From Ideonella sp. WA131b (GTDB lineage Bacteria; Pseudomonadota; Gammaproteobacteria; Burkholderiales; Burkholderiaceae_C): a DNA stretch of 64,000 nt. Position 1 is the first letter of the stretch. Each line of letters begins with the position of its first letter. Positions 52,961-62,297 of the stretch are shown here, piece after piece. The notes beneath the pieces were generated by a model. The model was given only the letters and a program-made list of their open reading frames with translations. It made no database searches and had not been told where the DNA came from. The position numbers and the translations under genes are program-made. The stretch is from contig JAGTJW010000002.1 in NCBI GenBank assembly GCA_023657425.1, forward strand, positions 176,431-240,430. The letters run 5' to 3'.

Positions 52961-53000
52961 ACCGGACACCAGACACCGGACACGCGGCACGGCCTGAGCG

Positions 53001-53640
53001 TCAGTCGCCGTGGTGGCCGGCGTCGCGGGCGAAGCCGGGCGCCAACGCTGCCGACGCGGCCCGGTAGCGCTCATAGGCCGAGCAATGGGCAGCGCGCGTA
53101 TGCGCTTGCGGTTCGATCCAGCGCTCGATGGCGGTGAAGCGCCGGCTCGCGTCGACCAGGTCAGCCGCACGCCCGGTGGCCACGGCCAGGATGGCGGCCA
53201 GGCCCTGCGACGTGAGTTCATGATCGGCCAGTACCGCCACCGGCACGCCCAGCACGTCGGCCTTGATCTGACCCAGCAATGCGCTGCGCGCCAGGCTGCC
53301 GGCCAGGCGCGCACTGTGCAGCGCGACGCCGCATTCGCGCATCACGTCGGCAATGTGGCCCACCGAGAAGGCCAGGCCCTCGAAGACCGCGCGCGCCAGA
53401 TCGGCCGGGCGGCTGCTCAGGCGCAGCCCGAGCATGGCCCCGCTGGCCCAGGGGCTCCACAGCGGCGTGCGCTCGCCCGACAGGTAGGGCAGGAAGCTCA
53501 GGCCGTTGGCCCCCGGTGGCGCCTCGGCCGCCTTGCGCTCCAGCGCCTGGCCGGGTCCTCGCGCAGCAGGCTGCGGCACACCCATTCCAGTGAGCTGGCC
53601 GACAAGGTGAGACCGGCCCGCGGCGACGCCGACATTGGCC
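53001..53640 (-). pseudogene. FGGY-family carbohydrate kinase, C-terminal remnant
   Basis: The frame contains PPGANGLSFLPYLSGERTPL, then a C-terminal FGGY domain (ARAVFEGLAFSVGHIADVM; ARLAGSLARSALLGQIKADV; ELTSQGLAAILAVATG), typical of xylulokinase-like enzymes. Near 53558 the frame shifts: LTLSASSLEWVCRSLLREDP in a neighbouring frame is the expected preceding segment. The N-terminal ATPase half is missing. It may once have belonged to the polyol operon at 57.3-64 kb. Confidence 0.72.
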
Positions 53641-53676
53641 TGCGCCAATAGGTTCAAGGACTTCGAGCGCGCCACA

Positions 53677-54243
53677 CTAGGTGAGCAAGTCCTCGTCGTC
53701 ATCGTCGGTGGAACCCGCCGGACGGTGCTGTTCGCGAAGCGCACCGTTCACATGAGCCCAAAACGATGTCTTGCGGGCGTGGCGGGTGCGGATCTCGGCA
53801 ACGTAGGCCTCGTGCGGCGTCAACGGCTGCAACGCGATGCCGCTGGCGGCAATCTCGCCGAGCCGGGACCAGTACCGGGCGGCATGCCCGTAGGCGCGCG
53901 CGTTCGCGCGATCCAGGATGCCGTGGAGCAGGGCGCGGTACACCGCGGTTTCGGCGCGCAGGCAGTCGTGCGCACGCAGGGACTTGGCCAGCGGAACCAG
54001 GCTGCCATAGTCGCCACCATCGATGTGAGCTGCCCCGGCCAGCAGCCTGTTCTCCGCCGCCTCGACCTCGCCCAGGTGCAGCAGCAGCTTGGCTGCCCCC
54101 GCCGGCTCGTCATGCGCCAGGGCCAGTTGCCGGGCGCGCTCCCTGGCCTGGGGGCGATCCGTCTCTCGCTGATGCTCAAGCCAGCGTTCCAGATCATGCA
54201 CCGACAGCGAGTCCTCGAACGCTCGCTGCCGGATCGGCAGGCT
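53677..54243 (-). pseudogene. DUF6880-like protein, C-terminal fragment cut by IS21-like element B
   Basis: The frame from the IS boundary reads SLPIRQRAFEDSLSVHDLER, then LALAHDEPAGAAKLLLHLGE and ends with HARKTSFWAHVNGALREQHR and an acidic tail. Helical repeats plus the RKTSFW motif resemble the end of DUF6880 proteins, an assignment I hold only moderately. A GTG at 54201 could start a 174-residue product. The N-terminal part is missing, ending at IS base 54244. Confidence 0.5.
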
Positions 54244-54438
54244 TGTCCGCGCCGATCGAACTTTGACCCACCCTGCCGACTGAACTTTGACCCAGGGCTG
54301 GTGACCGGGATCGCTTGATCCCGGGTGTGGACAACTGTAGCTGCTGGCTCCTTTCGGTTTGTGTTTGGATGCCCTTCGCGGGGCGGCAAGCCGCGGAGGG
54401 CGTAGCCCGTAGAGGCTTGCCGCCCCGCGACCGCGCGA

Positions 54439-55230
54439 TCAGCCCGGCTCTGCAGGCCGGGCCCGGCGTTCCTGCTCCCGGGCCTTGATGCGCCGCTTCG
54501 TGCTGGCTGTGGCCTGCGTGACGCGGTAGCTCTCGTTGCCGGTCTCCACGATGTGGCAGTGATGCGTGAGCCGGTCCAGCAGCGCTGTGGTCATCTTCGC
54601 GTCGACGAACACGGTGGACCATTCGGCGAAGTCCAGGTTGGTGGTGATCACCACGCTGGTGTGCTCGTACAGCTTGCTCAGCAGGTGGAACAGCAGCGCA
54701 CCGCCGGCCTGGCTGAACGGCAGGTAGCCCAGCTCGTCCAGGATCACCAAGTCCAGGCGCAACAGGCTCGCTGCGATGCGCCCGGCGCGCCCTTCAGCCT
54801 TCTCGCGCTCCAGCGCGTTGACCAGGTCCACCGTCGAGTAGAACCGCACGCGCTTGCCGTGCTCGGTGATGCCGGCCACGCCGATGGCCGTGGCCAGGTG
54901 GCTCTTGCCGGTGCCCGGGCCGCCCACCAGCACCGCGTTGTGCGCGGCGGCGGTGAACTCGCAGCTGGCCAGCTGCGTGACGAGCTTGCGGTCCACCAGC
55001 GAGACCTCGAATTCGAAGCCCGCCAGGTCGCGGTGCACGGGGAACCTGGCCGCGGCCATCTGGTGGCTCACCGAGCGCGTGGCACGGTCGCTGGCTTCGG
55101 CCTTGAGCATGTACTCGATGAGCCAGCGCGAGCGCTCCAGTTCGCCGCTGTTCTGCTCGCCCAGTTCGGCCCAGGTGGCGGCCATGCCGTGCAGCCGCAG
55201 CGCCTTCAGTTCACTGATGACGTCACGCAT
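54439..55230 (-). CDS. istB: IS21 family helper ATPase IstB (element B)
   Basis: The 263-residue ATPase has [20 protein letters not shown], Walker [14 protein letters not shown] and [18 protein letters not shown]. It belongs to a different IS21 subgroup from the element A copy. It overlaps the end of istA by 8 bases and looks intact. Confidence 0.93.
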   Translation of the reverse strand: MRDVISELKALRLHGMAATWAELGEQNSGELERSRWLIEYMLKAEASDRATRSVSHQMAAARFPVHRDLAGFEFEVSLVDRKLVTQLASCEFTAAAHNAVLVGGPGTGKSHLATAIGVAGITEHGKRVRFYSTVDLVNALEREKAEGRAGRIAASLLRLDLVILDELGYLPFSQAGGALLFHLLSKLYEHTSVVITTNLDFAEWSTVFVDAKMTTALLDRLTHHCHIVETGNESYRVTQATASTKRRIKAREQERRARPAEPG

Positions 55231-56747
55231 CTTCGGCTCCTTGTTCAGCCTCGATGCGCCGCAGCCGGTCGTAGCGTGCCGTGTCGGCCACGGGCTTGGT
55301 CAGCGCCCCCAGTGCCGTGGCTACGTTCTGCGGTCGCGGCGGCGCGGTCAGCCGCGCCAGCACGTTGCCCACGTGCTCGGGGCTGACCCGGCCGCTGGGC
55401 CCCGCACGCTCCATCGCCAGTTCGGCCGCCACCAGCACGGCATCCAGCCCGGCCACCTTCACCAGGTCCAGCACCTGCGCCATCAGCCGGTCACCCCCGG
55501 CGTGCTTGAGCAGCGCCTGGCGCAGCCTGGCCAGCGGCTCGGGCAGGTCCTTGAACGGCGCCCCGTTGCGCAACGCGCCAGGCTTCCTCTGCAGCAGCGG
55601 CACGTAGTGCATCCAGTCGTACACCGTCTTGCCCTTGCCTGGCTGCCGCTCGTGCTCGGCCACCACGCGATCCTCCGCCACGATCACCACCCGGCTCGGG
55701 TACAGCCGGGTGCTTACCGTGTGCCGCGCCCACTCGCACGGCACCGAGTAGCGGTTGCGCGCCACCGTCACCAGGCACGTGCTGCTGACGCGGCTGAACT
55801 CCTGCACGTAGCCGTCGAACGGCGTCGGCATCGGCATCAGGTGCTGCCGCTCCAACTCCAGCATCTCCAGCACGCTGAACGCCTTGTACTCGGGGTGGCG
55901 CAACTCCGCCCACAGCGCACGGCAGCGCTCGGCCAGCCAGGCGTTGAGCTCGTCCAGCGTGCTGAAGCGCTGGTCCCGCGCGTCCAGCCAGATCCGTCGG
56001 CGGCTGTCCTGCACGTTCTTCTCGACGACGCCCTTCTCCCAGCCGCTGGCAACGTTGCAGAAGTCCGCATCGAACAGGTAGTGCGCGCACATGATCGTGA
56101 AGCGCAGGTTGACCTCACGCGCCTTGCCCTTGCCCACGCGGTCCACGGCGGTCAACATGCAAGTCGTAGATGCCCCGGCGTGCCACGCCGCCCAGCGCCG
56201 TAAACGCGCGGGTGTGGGCATCGAACAGCATCTCGTGGCCCTGGCTGGGGTAGGCCACCAGCCAGAACGCCCGGCTCGCGCACAGCTTCGTGTGCGCCAC
56301 CTGCAGCCGCTGGTACACGCCACCGATGACCAGTGGCTCCTCGCTCCAGTCGAACTGGAAGGCCTCACCAAGTTCGAAGCTCAGCGGCACGTAGGCATCG
56401 CCCGACTGCACGCCACCGCGCTCAGCACGCCACGCACGGATGTAGTCGGTCAGCCGGCTGTAGCCGCCGTCATAGCCCACCGCGGTCAGCTGCGCGTGCA
56501 GCGCCTTGGCCGTGCGCCGCTCCTTCTTCGGCCGCCTTGCGTCGGCCAGCAGCGCCTGCTGTACCGCCTCGACAAACGGCGCCAGCTTGCTCGGCACCTC
56601 CGGCCGCCTGTACTTCGGCGCCTCTGCCTTGCCGATGCGCAAGTACTTGCGCACCGTGTTCCTCGCCAGGCTCGTCGCCTTGACGATCTCTCGCACCGAC
56701 TTGTTCTCGCGGCGACGCATCCGCAAGACCTTGCCAATCATGGCCAT
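55223..56747 (-). pseudogene. istA: IS21 family transposase IstA (element B), frameshifted
   Basis: The first part (from ATG 56747: IGKVLRMRRRENKSVREIVK; FQFDWSEEPLVIGG) and the second part (MLTAVDRVGKGKAREVN; CNVASGWEKGVVEKNVQD) lie in different frames. They meet near 56160, where ATCTACGACTTGCATGTTGA appears to carry one extra base. The Asp and Glu catalytic motifs are therefore split over two frames. IS21 istA is not known to use programmed frameshifting, so the gene is probably dead. Confidence 0.85.
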
Positions 56748-56869
56748 GGTGATCACTCCTCGCACCCCGCGCCGCTGTGGATAAGTCGGGCAGGGTAGGT
56801 TGAACACCCGGGTCAGTTTTCGGTCGGCACGATCCTCGGAAGTGGGTCAAATTTCAGTCGGCGCCAACA

Positions 56870-57170
56870 CCCAGCGCCCGGTCCAGTTCGAGATCACGCC
56901 GGCAACCCGGGATGCCTTGCAGGCGTGGATCAAGCAGGCTGGCCTGAAGTCGGATGACTTCATCTTCCCCAGCCGGCTCCACGACTCACTTCACCTCGGT
57001 ACTCGCCAGTACGCCCGGATCCTCGGGAACTGGGTCGACGAGCTGGGCCTGGACCGCGCCGACTACGGGACGCACTCGATGCGCAGGACGAAGGCGACAC
57101 TGATCTACCGGCGCACTAAGAACCTGCACGCTATGCAGCTGCTGATGGGCCATTCCAAGCTGGAGTCGAC
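56870..57170 (+). pseudogene. Tyrosine recombinase (integrase) catalytic-domain fragment
   Basis: The frame reads TQRPVQFEITPATRDALQAW, FIFPSRLHDSLHLGTRQYAR, YGTHSMRRTKATLIYRRT and MQLLMGHSKLEST. It carries the HxxR and second His motifs of phage-type integrases. It begins at the IS21-like B end and breaks off just before the expected catalytic Tyr (VRYLG is replaced by GRTPLSRSP). Both ends of the gene are missing. Confidence 0.8.
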
Positions 57171-57286
57171 AGGCCGCACGCCGCTGTCGCGCTCGCCCTG
57201 ACGCACCCACTCGCGCAGCGTCTCATCTCGCGCCAGACAAACTGGCTTGAGAAAGAACGAATGGCGGCTCAGGCTCGGGCGTCTGT

Positions 57287-58276
57287 CTACATTCCCCAGC
57301 GCAAGGCCGCCGTGTGCAGGGGCGCATCCCACAGCGCCAACATCGACGGGTCTGCCGCACAGACGGTGATCGAGCATCCCGCCATTTCCAACGACGTCAC
57401 GTACGATCCCGTCAGATGCCGGACGGCCTTCACGCCTGCACCAGCAAGGACCTTGTTCGCTGCATTCACCATCACATACAACTCCATCAACGGCGTGCCA
57501 CCGAAGCCATTTACCAGCAAGAACACCTCTTGCCCGCGCTTGAGCGACAGGTCCTTCAGCACAGCGCCCGTGAGTTCGGCCGCAATCTCTTCCGCGCTGG
57601 TCAATCTCACCCTGCGTCGGCCGGGTTCGCCGTGGATACCCACGCCCATTTCCATTTCATCAACGCCGATCTGAAACGTCGGCGAGCCCGCTGCCGGCAC
57701 CGTGCAGGAAGTCAACGCCACGCCCATGCTCGCCGTGCTCTTGTTCACCGCATCGCCCAGCGCCTTAAGGTCTGCCAGGCCTTCGCCCCGCTCGGCCGCT
57801 GCGCCAACGATCCGTTCGACCAACAACGTGCCTGCCACGCCGCGGCGTCCGGTGGTGTAGGTGGAGTTCTCCACTGCCACGTCGTCGTTGATGATGACCG
57901 TGTCGTTCTCGCGGTCCAGCATCTCGGCGGCCATCTGGAAGTTCATCATGTCGCCAGAGTAGTTCTTCACGATGAACAGCACGCCCGCTCCCGTGTCCAC
58001 CTCTTGCGCGGCCGCGAGCATCTGATCAGGTGTGGGCGACGTGAACACCTGGCCTGGGCAGGCCGCATCGAGCATGCCGTGGCCGATGAACCCGGTGTGC
58101 AAGGGCTCGTGGCCGGAGCCACCCCCTGAAATCAACGCCACCTTGCCGGGTTTGAGCGTGCGTCGGCGCACAAACTGCAGGCCCGGATCCAGGGTCACGA
58201 TGTCGGCATGGGCAGCAGCGAAGCCCTGGAGCGACTCGGCAAGAACCGTATCGACGTGGTTGATGAGCTTCTTCAT
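57287..58276 (-). CDS. dhaK: Dihydroxyacetone kinase-type subunit DhaK
   Basis: The 329-residue protein starts MKKLINHVDTVLAESLQGFA and has ALISGGGSGHEPLHTGFIG near residue 47, VKNYSGDMMNF near 105 and GVGIHGEPGRRRV near 215. The last supplies the His that binds the ketose covalently. It should bind a short ketose for phosphorylation by DhaL. It follows dhaL by 46 bases at the end of an ABC transporter operon. Substrates in this family include dihydroxyacetone and erythrulose; no DhaM is nearby. Confidence 0.93.
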   Translation of the reverse strand: MKKLINHVDTVLAESLQGFAAAHADIVTLDPGLQFVRRRTLKPGKVALISGGGSGHEPLHTGFIGHGMLDAACPGQVFTSPTPDQMLAAAQEVDTGAGVLFIVKNYSGDMMNFQMAAEMLDRENDTVIINDDVAVENSTYTTGRRGVAGTLLVERIVGAAAERGEGLADLKALGDAVNKSTASMGVALTSCTVPAAGSPTFQIGVDEMEMGVGIHGEPGRRRVRLTSAEEIAAELTGAVLKDLSLKRGQEVFLLVNGFGGTPLMELYVMVNAANKVLAGAGVKAVRHLTGSYVTSLEMAGCSITVCAADPSMLALWDAPLHTAALRWGM

Positions 58277-58322
58277 GTCGGGACCTCGATGGCTTGACGT
58301 TGAGGGGACGACCAGACGCGGC

Positions 58323-58922
58323 TCAAAGCCGGTCGCAGATGCTGCTGATGATCAAGGCCATCGAACGCGAGCCGGGGTCTACATGGCCCAGCGCGCGCTC
58401 GCCCAAGAATGAAGATCGGCCTCGGCCGGCCTCCATCTGCGCCGTTGCCAGCACACTGTCGTCGGCACATTGCCGAACACGGGCCAGCAGTTCAGCGCCA
58501 TGGAGCTCACCCGCTGCGGCCAGCAACTGGCGCACGGGGTCCAGCACATCGAGCAAGGTCTTCTGGCCAACTTCAGCCTTGCCCAGCCGGGTCAAGGCCT
58601 TGATGCCTGCATCCAGCGCCCGGGCCAGGTCAGCCGAGGTCGGTTGCGCCGGAAGCTCCTTGGCCAGAGTGACCAGCAAGGTGCCGAATACCGGGCCGGA
58701 TGAACCGCCGATGGTGGACATGCAGGTCACGCCCATCGTCTTTAGCGCTTCGTTGAGGCTCTGGGTGCTCAACACGTCCATCTTGGCCTGGATGGCCTGC
58801 GCGCCGCGACGCATGTTCAGACCATGATCGCCGTCGCCGATGGCCTGATCGAGCGCCGTGAGTTCGTCCACATGGTCGATCAGGGTCTGCGTGGCCGCTT
58901 GGATGAGTGGGGTGTGATTCAT
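58323..58922 (-). CDS. dhaL: Dihydroxyacetone kinase-type subunit DhaL
   Basis: The 199-residue all-helical protein has the nucleotide and Mg motif AIGDGDHGLNM near residue 27, GGSSGPVFGTLL near 72, and the end segment GERALGHVDPGSRSMALII. In PTS-linked systems DhaL keeps ADP bound and is rephosphorylated by DhaM; in ATP-dependent systems it exchanges ATP. Without DhaM in this operon the second mode is plausible. It lies 40 bases downstream of an ABC ATPase gene. Confidence 0.92.
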   Translation of the reverse strand: MNHTPLIQAATQTLIDHVDELTALDQAIGDGDHGLNMRRGAQAIQAKMDVLSTQSLNEALKTMGVTCMSTIGGSSGPVFGTLLVTLAKELPAQPTSADLARALDAGIKALTRLGKAEVGQKTLLDVLDPVRQLLAAAGELHGAELLARVRQCADDSVLATAQMEAGRGRSSFLGERALGHVDPGSRSMALIISSICDRL

Positions 58923-58962
58923 GGGGACTCTTCAAACGATTCATCAAACTACGGATGGGAGC

Positions 58963-59994
58963 TCAGGCCGACAGCCGCTGGCCGCTGGCGTCGAACCACA
59001 GGGCACGCCGCACCTCCAGGTTCACGGCGTCGCCGGATTCAAGGCCGGTGCCGGCAGTCGTGGCCGACACCAGTTCCTGGTCGGTGCCGCTGACTTGCAC
59101 GTGCACCAGGTGCTGGTCGCTCAGGCGCTCGACGCGCAGCACGCGGGCCGTCAGCTCGGCCGCGTCGCCGGCGCTTGCGCGACTCAAGCCGAGATGCTCG
59201 CTTCGGATGCCGATGGTGGCTGCCTGGTCTGGAGCGGCCATGGCAGCCAAGGCGCTGCGCGGCACGAGGTTGATGCGTGGCGCACCCAGTCGAGATGCCA
59301 CATAGCTGCTGACCGGGTCTTCGTAGATCTCGCGAGGCGTGCCCAACTGCACCAGCCTGCCCTGTTCCAGCACGCCCACGCGGGTGGCCATGGTCAGCGC
59401 TTCGGTCTGGTCGTGGGTGACGTAGAGCATGGTCGCACCCAGGTCCTGCTGAATGCGCTTGAGCTCCAGGCGCAGGTCGTTGCGCAGCTTGGCGTCTAGC
59501 GAAGACAGCGGCTCGTCCATCAGCGTGACCGCCGGGTTGCGCACCAAGGCGCGGCCGATTGCCACACGTTGCATCTGTCCGCCTGACAAGCGCGTGGCCG
59601 GGTTCTGCAACTTGTCGTCGATGCGCAGCATGCGGGCCACTTCGCTCACCTTGCGCTCGATCTCGGCCTTCGGCGTGGGCCGCAAGGGCGAACGCAAGGG
59701 GAACGCCAGGTTCTCGAACACGGTGAGGTGCGGGTACAAGGAATACTGTTGGAACACAAAGGTCACGTCACGTCGCGCCGGATCCAGCGCGGTGACGTCG
59801 CTCCCGCCGATGAACACCTGGCCTGCATCGGGCTTCTCCAAACCGGCCACCAGACGCAGCGTGGTGGTCTTGCCAGCCCCGCTGGGGCCCAGCAGCACGA
59901 TGAATTCGCCGCTGCGAATGTCCAGATTCAGGCTGTTGACGGCGTGAACGTCGCCAAAGCGCTTGTCCACACCTTCGAGTCGAAGGTCAGCCAT
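58963..59994 (-). CDS. CUT1-type sugar/polyol ABC transporter ATPase (UgpC/MalK-like)
   Basis: The 343-residue ATPase has Walker A GPSGAGKTTTLR, Q-loop VFQQYSLYPH, canonical signature LSGGQMQRVAIGRAL, Walker B VTLMDEPLSSLDAK and a C-terminal TOBE-type domain (IGIRSEHLGLSR). It starts MADLRLEGVDKRFGDV. It overlaps the upstream second ATPase by 8 bases. Two ATPases in one importer imply a heterodimer. Confidence 0.94.
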   Translation of the reverse strand: MADLRLEGVDKRFGDVHAVNSLNLDIRSGEFIVLLGPSGAGKTTTLRLVAGLEKPDAGQVFIGGSDVTALDPARRDVTFVFQQYSLYPHLTVFENLAFPLRSPLRPTPKAEIERKVSEVARMLRIDDKLQNPATRLSGGQMQRVAIGRALVRNPAVTLMDEPLSSLDAKLRNDLRLELKRIQQDLGATMLYVTHDQTEALTMATRVGVLEQGRLVQLGTPREIYEDPVSSYVASRLGAPRINLVPRSALAAMAAPDQAATIGIRSEHLGLSRASAGDAAELTARVLRVERLSDQHLVHVQVSGTDQELVSATTAGTGLESGDAVNLEVRRALWFDASGQRLSA

Positions 59995-61129
59995 GATGCG
60001 CCCCTGTCTGCGTGCGACGAGCGCGTGCGTGTGCAGCAACGGGCGTGTCGTCGCGCGCCGTCTGCAACGCGCGACCACTGGCCTCATCGAACAAGGACAC
60101 CGCTGACGCATCGAAGCGCAGCCCCACAAGGTCGCCGCGCACCACCGGTGCATCCACACCCACCTTGGCGCGCAAGATGGCGCCCGATGCCGTGGCCACG
60201 GTGACGATCTGGCTGATGCCCAGGTACTCGGTACCCAGCACCTCGGCGCGCAGTGCAGAGTCGTCGGCAAAGTCCACATGCTCGGGCCGCACACCACACA
60301 GCAAGGTGCTTTGGGGCACGTCTTGGCGCAGCGCGGGCACCGCCACGCGGGCCGGGCCAATCTGCACCGCATCGGTACCCTTGTTCAATGCCGCCTCGAA
60401 AGGCAGGAAGTTCATGGCCGGAGAGCCGATGAAGTCTGCGACAAAGACACTGGCCGGCCGTTCGTAGATTTCCATCGGCGCGCCGAGCTGCTCGATGACG
60501 CCCCTGTTCATGATGGCGATGGTGTCGGCCATCGACATGGCCTCAGTCTGGTCGTGTGTGACCACCACCGTGGTGGCCTGCAAGCGGTCATGCAGCGCCC
60601 GCAGCTCATGGCACATCACCTCGCGGAACTCAGCGTCCAGCGCACCCAGTGGCTCGTCCATCAGGAAGGCCATGGGCTGGCGCACGATGGCCCGGCCGAG
60701 CGCGACACGCTGGCGGTCGCCGCTGGACAAGCCCGATACCGACGAGCCCAGCAAGCCCGCGATGCGCAGCGTGGCCGCTGCCTCGTTCACCCGCCGCTCG
60801 ATCTCGGCCTTCGGCAGGCCCTGAGACACCAGCGGGAAAGCGATGTTCTGGCGCACGTTCATGTGCGGATACAGCGCAAACATCTGAAAGCAGAAGGCAA
60901 TGTCGCGCGCCGATGCGCGCTTGAAGCTGACGTCTTCATCACCCAGGAAGACTTGCCCCGAGGTCGGCAACTCCAGCCCGGCAATCATGCGCAGCGTGGT
61001 TGTCTTGCCGCAGCCCGAGGGGCCGAGGAGGCAGAAGAACTCACCGTCTTGCACCGTGAAGGTGGAGTCCTGAACGGCGGTGAAGTCTGCGAAGGCCTTG
61101 TGCAGGTGCAGCACCCGAATTTGTGCCAT
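59987..61129 (-). CDS. Second sugar/polyol ABC transporter ATPase, degenerate signature motif
   Basis: The 380-residue ATPase has Walker A GPSGCGKTTTLR, Q-loop CFQMFALYPHMN, Walker B MAFLMDEPLGALDAE and a TOBE-type C-terminus (GVRPEHVDFADD). The signature is GLSSGDRQRVALGRA instead of LSGGQ. A heterodimer with the canonical partner would have one consensus and one altered ATP site. A His/Arg-rich tail ends the protein. It follows the small membrane protein by 10 bases. Confidence 0.92.
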   Translation of the reverse strand: MAQIRVLHLHKAFADFTAVQDSTFTVQDGEFFCLLGPSGCGKTTTLRMIAGLELPTSGQVFLGDEDVSFKRASARDIAFCFQMFALYPHMNVRQNIAFPLVSQGLPKAEIERRVNEAAATLRIAGLLGSSVSGLSSGDRQRVALGRAIVRQPMAFLMDEPLGALDAEFREVMCHELRALHDRLQATTVVVTHDQTEAMSMADTIAIMNRGVIEQLGAPMEIYERPASVFVADFIGSPAMNFLPFEAALNKGTDAVQIGPARVAVPALRQDVPQSTLLCGVRPEHVDFADDSALRAEVLGTEYLGISQIVTVATASGAILRAKVGVDAPVVRGDLVGLRFDASAVSLFDEASGRALQTARDDTPVAAHARARRTQTGAHHG

Positions 61130-61139
61130 GGCTCCGGTC

Positions 61140-61325
61140 TCAGTCAGGAAACTTCGAGACCACCATGAACATCACGGTGCCGACGAGCGTGGTCACGAAG
61201 GACCAGGTGTAGAGGACCAGCGCAAAGGGTTGCAGCATCATGAAGATGCCCAAGGCGATGACGATGCAAGCCAGCATTTCCATGGGGCGACGACGCAGCG
61301 CCTTGGGCCAGGAGGAGGACTTCAC
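61140..61325 (-). CDS. Small membrane protein of the ABC operon, unknown
   Basis: The 61-residue product starts at GTG (61325) overlapping the permease stop in GTGA. A basic N-terminus (KSSSWPKALRRRPME) is followed by two hydrophobic segments (MLACIVIALGIFMMLQPFAL and YTWSFVTTLVGTVMFMVV). Position and coupling suggest a transporter-associated subunit. Rhizobial glycerol transporters also have a small membrane protein (GlpU), but I cannot show homology. Confidence 0.75.
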   Translation of the reverse strand: MKSSSWPKALRRRPMEMLACIVIALGIFMMLQPFALVLYTWSFVTTLVGTVMFMVVSKFPD

Positions 61326-62278
61326 TTGCGCACCGCTCCGAAGGTGATGCCACGCAGAAGGTGTTTGCGCAGCAGTATGGTGAAGACAAGGATGGGCACC
61401 AGAAACAGCGTGGTGCCGGCGGCCACCGCAGGCCAGTCCTGCCCACCCTCGCCGATGATGATGGGGATGAAGGGCGGCGCGGTCTGCGCCGTGCCCGAGG
61501 TCAGCAACACGGCAAAGGCGTACTCGTTCCACGAGAAGATCAGACAGAAGATCGCAGTGGCCACGATGCCGGTCGTGGCCTGTGGCAGCACCACTTTGCG
61601 GAAGGCCTGCAGCCGGGTATAGCCGTCGACCATGGCCGCCTCTTCGTATTCCCGCGGGATCTCGTCAATGAAGCCCTTGAGCAGCCACACCGCCAATGAC
61701 ACGTTGATCGCGCTGTAGAGCAAGATCATGCCCAGCCTGGTGTCGGAGAGCCCCAGTTCCCGGTACATCAGGAAGATCGGGATGGCCACCGCAATGGGCG
61801 GCATCATTCGCGTGGACAAGATGAAGAACAGCAAGTCGTCCTTCATCGGTACCTTGAAGCGCGAGAAGGCATAGGCAGCCATCACGCCAAGGCCCACCGC
61901 CAGGACAGTGGAGCCAACGGCGATGATCAGCGAATTGACAAAGCGTGGAACAAACTTGGATTGCCCCACCACCACCATGTTGTCGGCGCGCGCCTGGCGC
62001 TCGCAGGCGTCGTTGGCGGGTGGCAACTGGGCGATGTATTCCGGTGTCTGTCGCGAACGCGTGGTGAAAAGGTTGCAGAAGCCTTCGGTAGACGGCTCGA
62101 AGATGACTTTGGGCGGGTAACTGATGGAGTCGGCTGGGGTCTTGAACGCGGTCAGGATGATCCAGGCCAAGGGCACAATGGTGATGAAGGCATAGAGGGC
62201 GACCAGAACGCCAGCCACGATGCGGCTCGTGACCGAGGGCTCGACCACGGAGTGCGCTGTGCTGATGCCGAGTTTCAT
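61322..62278 (-). CDS. CUT1-type ABC transporter permease (MalG-like)
   Basis: The 318-residue permease has six membrane segments and the EAA loop EYEEAAMVDGYTRLQAFRKVVLP. A large periplasmic loop (about residues 45-95, with CNLFTTRSRQTPEYIAQLPP) separates helices 1 and 2. It pairs with the upstream MalF-like permease. It starts 19 bases after that gene. Confidence 0.94.
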   Translation of the reverse strand: MKLGISTAHSVVEPSVTSRIVAGVLVALYAFITIVPLAWIILTAFKTPADSISYPPKVIFEPSTEGFCNLFTTRSRQTPEYIAQLPPANDACERQARADNMVVVGQSKFVPRFVNSLIIAVGSTVLAVGLGVMAAYAFSRFKVPMKDDLLFFILSTRMMPPIAVAIPIFLMYRELGLSDTRLGMILLYSAINVSLAVWLLKGFIDEIPREYEEAAMVDGYTRLQAFRKVVLPQATTGIVATAIFCLIFSWNEYAFAVLLTSGTAQTAPPFIPIIIGEGGQDWPAVAAGTTLFLVPILVFTILLRKHLLRGITFGAVRK

Positions 62279-62297
62279 GATGTGAGCTCTTGCGCGA

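Larger units (their letters stand above)
54244..56869 (-). mobile_element. IS21-like element B (2626 bp), defective
   Basis: The ends are TGTCCGCGCCGATCGAACTT at 54244 and, inward from 56869, TGTTGGCGCCGACTGAAATT. Each is followed by TTTGACCCA, which recurs as subterminal repeats (for example at 54285-54295). Genes istA and istB are on the minus strand. The flanks are fragments of two unrelated genes and share no target duplication, implying a deletion or recombination after insertion. istA is frameshifted. Confidence 0.75.

Noticed and set aside
56150..56170. Programmed frameshift in the second istA
   Set aside because: No slippery heptamer or stimulatory structure was seen, and IS21 istA genes are normally a single frame; a simple one-base insertion is more likely.
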